From the NCBI GenBank assembly GCA_025782575.1, contig JALGYY010000017.1, positions 423,892 through 487,891 on the forward strand: 64,000 nucleotides of DNA. Direction: 5' to 3'. Source of the DNA: a bacterium (GTDB taxonomy: Bacteria > Orphanbacterota > Orphanbacteria > Orphanbacterales > Orphanbacteraceae). Numbering within the stretch: position 1 is the first letter of the stretch; every line of letters starts with the position of its first letter. Both the position numbers and the translations under genes were made by a program. Positions 61,497-64,000 of this stretch are shown in pieces. Under the pieces are notes generated by a model. That model was not told the origin of the DNA. It saw nothing but the letters and a program-made list of their open reading frames with translations, and searched no databases.

Positions 61497-62384
61497 TCAG
61501 AGGAGATAGAGTATTCCGATCATCGTGGCGCCCCAGAGTACGATGTTGATCATCATGGGATTATCTGAGAGAAGCGCCTCGGCCGGATTTCCCCCCTTCC
61601 CCTTCTGAAGAACCAGATACATGTATCGAAAAAGCCCATAGACAACGAACGGTACGGTGTAGATCAACCGGTCAGTACCGAACTTCGCCACCGTATCGGG
61701 CCAGATCGTGTAGAGCGAATAGGAGAGAACGGTCGTGCCTGTCGTCACTGAAATGATGTGATCGATCAGGTCGGTGGAGTATTTATCCATCACTTCACGT
61801 GTATTGGAAGCGTCGCTCTGAAGAAGTGTGAGCTCACTCCTCCTCTTGCATACGGCCAGAAAAAGCGAAGCGAAAAACGTACAGACCAGCAGCCACGGCG
61901 AAAGAAGAACATCGGGGTCGACCGGGCGAAGCGCTTCCACGCCGGCGATTGCCCGAATGAGAAACCCGATCGAAATCGAAAGGACATCGAGAATGACCAT
62001 GTGCTTCAGACGAATGGAATAAAAGATATTGAGAACGAAATAGATTGATACGGCGATGCCGAAACCGGGCCAGAGAAGATACCCTCCCCCGATGGCGATC
62101 CCTGCGAGAAACACGATGCCGATCCAGGCAGCGGGGACGGGAAGAGCGCCCGAAGCGATCGGTCTGTTGCGCTTGACCGGATGGCGGCGATCCTTCTCTC
62201 TGTCCATCAGATCGTTGAACAGATAGATGCTGGACGCGATCGCGCAGAAGAGCGCGAATCCGATGACCGCCCGATAGACGAACTCTGCTTCGAAAAAGTG
62301 GTGGGAGAAGACGACGCCCGCGAAGAGAAGTACGTTTTTCGTCCATTCACGAGGCCGGATCGAGCGGATGAAGGGACCGATCAC
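61497..62384 (-). CDS. UbiA-family decaprenyl-phosphate phosphoribosyltransferase-like enzyme
   Basis: A 295-residue membrane protein with about nine helices. It has the two Asp-rich motifs of the UbiA superfamily: 'YLFNDLMDREKDRRHPVKRNRPI' (in part) near residue 55-75 and 'DVLSISIGFLIRAIAG' around 140-155. The 'RPREWTKNVLLFAGV' N-terminus is characteristic of the decaprenyl-phosphate phosphoribosyltransferase group (Rv3806c-like). That group attaches PRPP-derived phosphoribose to a polyprenyl phosphate to make ribose or arabinose donors for envelope glycans. The start is a GTG that overlaps the udk stop by four bases. The nearby prs would supply PRPP. Confidence 0.86.
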   Translation of the reverse strand: MIGPFIRSIRPREWTKNVLLFAGVVFSHHFFEAEFVYRAVIGFALFCAIASSIYLFNDLMDREKDRRHPVKRNRPIASGALPVPAAWIGIVFLAGIAIGGGYLLWPGFGIAVSIYFVLNIFYSIRLKHMVILDVLSISIGFLIRAIAGVEALRPVDPDVLLSPWLLVCTFFASLFLAVCKRRSELTLLQSDASNTREVMDKYSTDLIDHIISVTTGTTVLSYSLYTIWPDTVAKFGTDRLIYTVPFVVYGLFRYMYLVLQKGKGGNPAEALLSDNPMMINIVLWGATMIGILYLL

Positions 62385-63013
62385 GCCTCCCCCCCACCCG
62401 ACAGGATCGATCGAATGCGGGCGAGGATCATGTCGATCGCTACCTGATTCCGCCCTCCCCGGGGAACGATGACATCGGCATAGCGTTTTGATGGCTCCAC
62501 AAACTGCTGGTGCATCGGTTTGACTGTCTTCAGATACTGCTCGATAGCGGCCGGTATCGTCCTTCCCCGGTCACGGATATCACGCTTCAACCGTCGAATC
62601 AGCCGCTCATCTTCGTCGCAATCCACGTAGATTCTGATGTTCATGCGATTCCGGAGCTCCGGATGATCGAGTACCAGTATCCCCTCCAGAAGAATGATGA
62701 GGGCAGGAGCGATTTTGACGGTTTTTTCGGTTCTCGTGTGTGTGACGAAGCTGTAAACGGGCCGTTCCACGCCTTTCGCATTGCGCAGGTCGTCCAGGTG
62801 CTGGATCAGAAGGCGATTATCGAATGCCGAAGGATGATCGTAGTTGATATCAGCCCGCTCTTCTAATGAGAGAGTACCCTGATCCCGATAATAGGCATCG
62901 TGACTCAGGCAGGAAACGCTCTCTCCTGCGAGTTCCCGGGCGAGACGGGCGGCGAGTGTGGTCTTGCCTGACCCGGTGCCCCCGGCGATTCCGATAACCA
63001 CAGGGCTAGGCAC
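62381..63013 (-). CDS. udk: Uridine kinase
   Basis: A 210-residue P-loop kinase: 'VIGIAGGTGSGKTTLAARL', 'SHDAYYRDQGTLSLEERADINYDHPSAFD' (in parts), 'LLEGILVL' and 'RLKRDIRDRGRT'. It phosphorylates uridine and cytidine in pyrimidine salvage using ATP or GTP. The start is a GTG at 63013. It is followed by the UbiA-type gene with a GTGA overlap and preceded by the SMR gene 13 bases upstream, so it belongs to the same transcription unit. Confidence 0.94.
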   Translation of the reverse strand: MPSPVVIGIAGGTGSGKTTLAARLARELAGESVSCLSHDAYYRDQGTLSLEERADINYDHPSAFDNRLLIQHLDDLRNAKGVERPVYSFVTHTRTEKTVKIAPALIILLEGILVLDHPELRNRMNIRIYVDCDEDERLIRRLKRDIRDRGRTIPAAIEQYLKTVKPMHQQFVEPSKRYADVIVPRGGRNQVAIDMILARIRSILSGGGEA

Positions 63014-63026
63014 GGTGCCACTCTCC

Positions 63027-63383
63027 TCAGGAACGGGATACGAGGAAAACGCCGACGCAGATTACGAGCGTACCCAGAATCCTGTTGAAATCGACATCCT
63101 CCTGAAAGAGGAATCGGGATGCCACGACCACGACCACATAGCTGATCGAGACCATGGGGTAGGCCCAGCTCACTTCCACCCGGGAGAGAACGATCATCCA
63201 GACGAGCGCGGAGAGGCCATACAGAATGAATCCGGCAAGCACATAAGGATTCGTGAAAGCATTGACCAGACTGCTGAGATTCTGCATCCGAATCGGGCCG
63301 AATGAGTTCATGCCATGTTTCAAAGTGAGTTGGCCGATCGAGCCCAGGGAGACACAGAAGAGGATCATGATCAGATTCTTCAC
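63027..63383 (-). CDS. EamA/SMR-type small membrane transporter subunit
   Basis: A 118-residue protein with four hydrophobic helices ('LIMILFCVSLGSIGQLTL', 'VLAGFILYGLSALVWMIVL', 'SWAYPMVSISYVVVVVASRFLF' cut, 'ILGTLVICVGVFLVS'). The 'GQLTLKHGM' and 'AYPMVSISYV' motifs are typical of EamA/SMR-like proteins such as ArnE/ArnF-type flippases. Given neighbouring UbiA-type and sugar transferase genes, translocation of a polyprenyl-linked sugar is plausible but inferred. The start is GTG at 63383 with AAAGGAAG upstream. Confidence 0.82.
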   Translation of the reverse strand: MKNLIMILFCVSLGSIGQLTLKHGMNSFGPIRMQNLSSLVNAFTNPYVLAGFILYGLSALVWMIVLSRVEVSWAYPMVSISYVVVVVASRFLFQEDVDFNRILGTLVICVGVFLVSRS

Positions 63384-63486
63384 GGGCGATCTTCCTTTCG
63401 TCGATCAATATCAGACCGGCACCATACCAACTATAGATTGGTGATGGTAACGGACGTCCGGCGAAGGGCGCAAGCGTGAATATCGC

Positions 63487-64000
63487 CTAATGTTCGTTAC
63501 CTGCGGAGTGGCGGATCACATGACGGAATGTAAGCGCGAGGATCCGGACGTCGAACAGAATAGACCAGTTTTCGACGTAGAAGACATCATAGCGCGTACG
63601 TTCTTCGATCGAAGTGTCTCCCCGGAGGCCGTTCACCTGTGCCCAGCCGGTCATGCCGGACTTCACCCGATGTCGGTCGAAGTAGCGGGGCACTCTCTCC
63701 TCGAACTGTTTGACGAAGTAGGGACGTTCCGGCCTCGGACCGACGAGAGACATCTGACCGGCGACGACATTGACGAGTTGAGGGAGTTCATCCAGGCTCG
63801 TCCGTCTCAGAAAACCGCCCACTCTGGTGAGCCGCGTGTCTCCCTTGCCCGACCAGACCGGACCCGAGGCCGCCTCAGCGTTCACGATCATAGAGCGAAA
63901 CTTCAGGATTCGAAAGACGCGACCATCCCGGCCGATCCGGGTCTGCACATAGAAGACCGGTCCGCGGGAATCGATACGGATCAAGAGCCCGATCAGGAGA
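63487..64000 (-). CDS. Polyprenyl-phosphate sugar-1-phosphate transferase, C-terminal part (partial)
   Basis: The frame is open to the window edge, so the N-terminus is missing. What is present is the C-terminal catalytic domain of bacterial sugar transferases (WcaJ/PglC-like): 'DSRGPVFYVQTRIGRDGRVFRILKFRSM' (in part), 'LTRVGGFLRRTSLDELPQLVNVV' (part), 'SLVGPRPERPYF' and 'KSGMTGWAQVNGLRGD'. It transfers a sugar-1-phosphate to undecaprenyl phosphate to start exopolysaccharide or O-antigen repeat synthesis at the inner membrane. A 103-base gap separates it from the SMR gene downstream. Confidence 0.95.
   Translation of the reverse strand, partial: LLIGLLIRIDSRGPVFYVQTRIGRDGRVFRILKFRSMIVNAEAASGPVWSGKGDTRLTRVGGFLRRTSLDELPQLVNVVAGQMSLVGPRPERPYFVKQFEERVPRYFDRHRVKSGMTGWAQVNGLRGDTSIEERTRYDVFYVENWSILFDVRILALTFRHVIRHSAGNEH

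Overview
ORGANISM. The window is a GC-rich (visually about 57-60 %) chromosomal segment of a Gram-negative-type bacterium. Evidence for an outer membrane includes lipoprotein signal peptides, beta-barrel C-termini ending in aromatic residues, an N-acetylmuramoyl-alanine amidase and a SPOR-domain protein. The gene content points to an uncultured lineage near the FCB superphylum, such as Krumholzibacteriota, Eisenbacteria or Latescibacterota. Supporting traits are Ser/Thr kinases fused to kinesin-light-chain-type TPRs, an LVIVD-repeat secreted protein with a FlgD-like tail, three tandem TPR sulfatase-fold lipoproteins, a K+-dependent-type membrane pyrophosphatase, and SpoVG next to ispE. This placement is inferred from family knowledge and was not tested. 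LAYOUT. Bases 1-24.4 kb are accessory and regulatory. They hold a truncated repeat protein, a Ppx/GppA phosphatase, a divergent YciI-like/TetR pair with two palindromic operators, Tex, two paralogous kinase-TPR proteins (one frameshifted), a Rieske oxygenase and a DUF2202 lipoprotein. They also hold two beta-barrel gene remnants joined head to head, a FemAB/GNAT-like protein, an AraC regulator beside a beta-lactamase-family serine hydrolase, secreted FN3/LamG and LVIVD proteins, a Cys-cluster protein and a BlaI/M56-peptidase pair. Frame disruptions are concentrated here; I saw none in the housekeeping half. Bases 24.4-42 kb carry dodecin, BioY, a TrpF-like protein, NAD synthetase, an SLC13 transporter and a HisKA-REC protein without an ATPase domain. 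FtsY, SMC, a degenerate-Walker/SPOR protein and SelA follow, then dCTP deaminase, a PP-loop tRNA-thiolation-type enzyme and an isocitrate/isopropylmalate dehydrogenase. Bases 42.2-47.5 kb are three overlapping genes for sulfatase-fold TPR lipoproteins in which Thr occupies the formylglycine position. A divergent amidase carries a second, dead amidase domain. Bases 49.9-64 kb are a long minus-strand housekeeping series: sugar transferase, SMR transporter, udk, a UbiA-type prenyltransferase, ispE, spoVG, tRNA-Gln, then prs, rplY, pth, hppA, rpsF, ssb, rpsR, DUF2232, rplI, a PPIase lipoprotein and a DUF151 nuclease. A SufR-like regulator and a divergent VOC protein interrupt the spoVG/tRNA-Gln/prs order. 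HOW THE GENES WORK TOGETHER. The prs-to-rplI block links nucleotide precursor supply with translation and replication proteins, and starts from a good sigma70-like promoter at 58895-58924. The selA-SPOR-smc-ftsY block runs from a second such promoter at 39102-39130 and joins selenocysteine-tRNA formation, chromosome organisation and membrane targeting. Several accessory regulators sit beside perfect inverted repeats that look like autoregulatory operators: TetR at 2466-2523, BlaI at 21807-21824 and the SufR-like protein at 59670-59683. I recognised no CRISPR array, rRNA, transposase or complete prophage.
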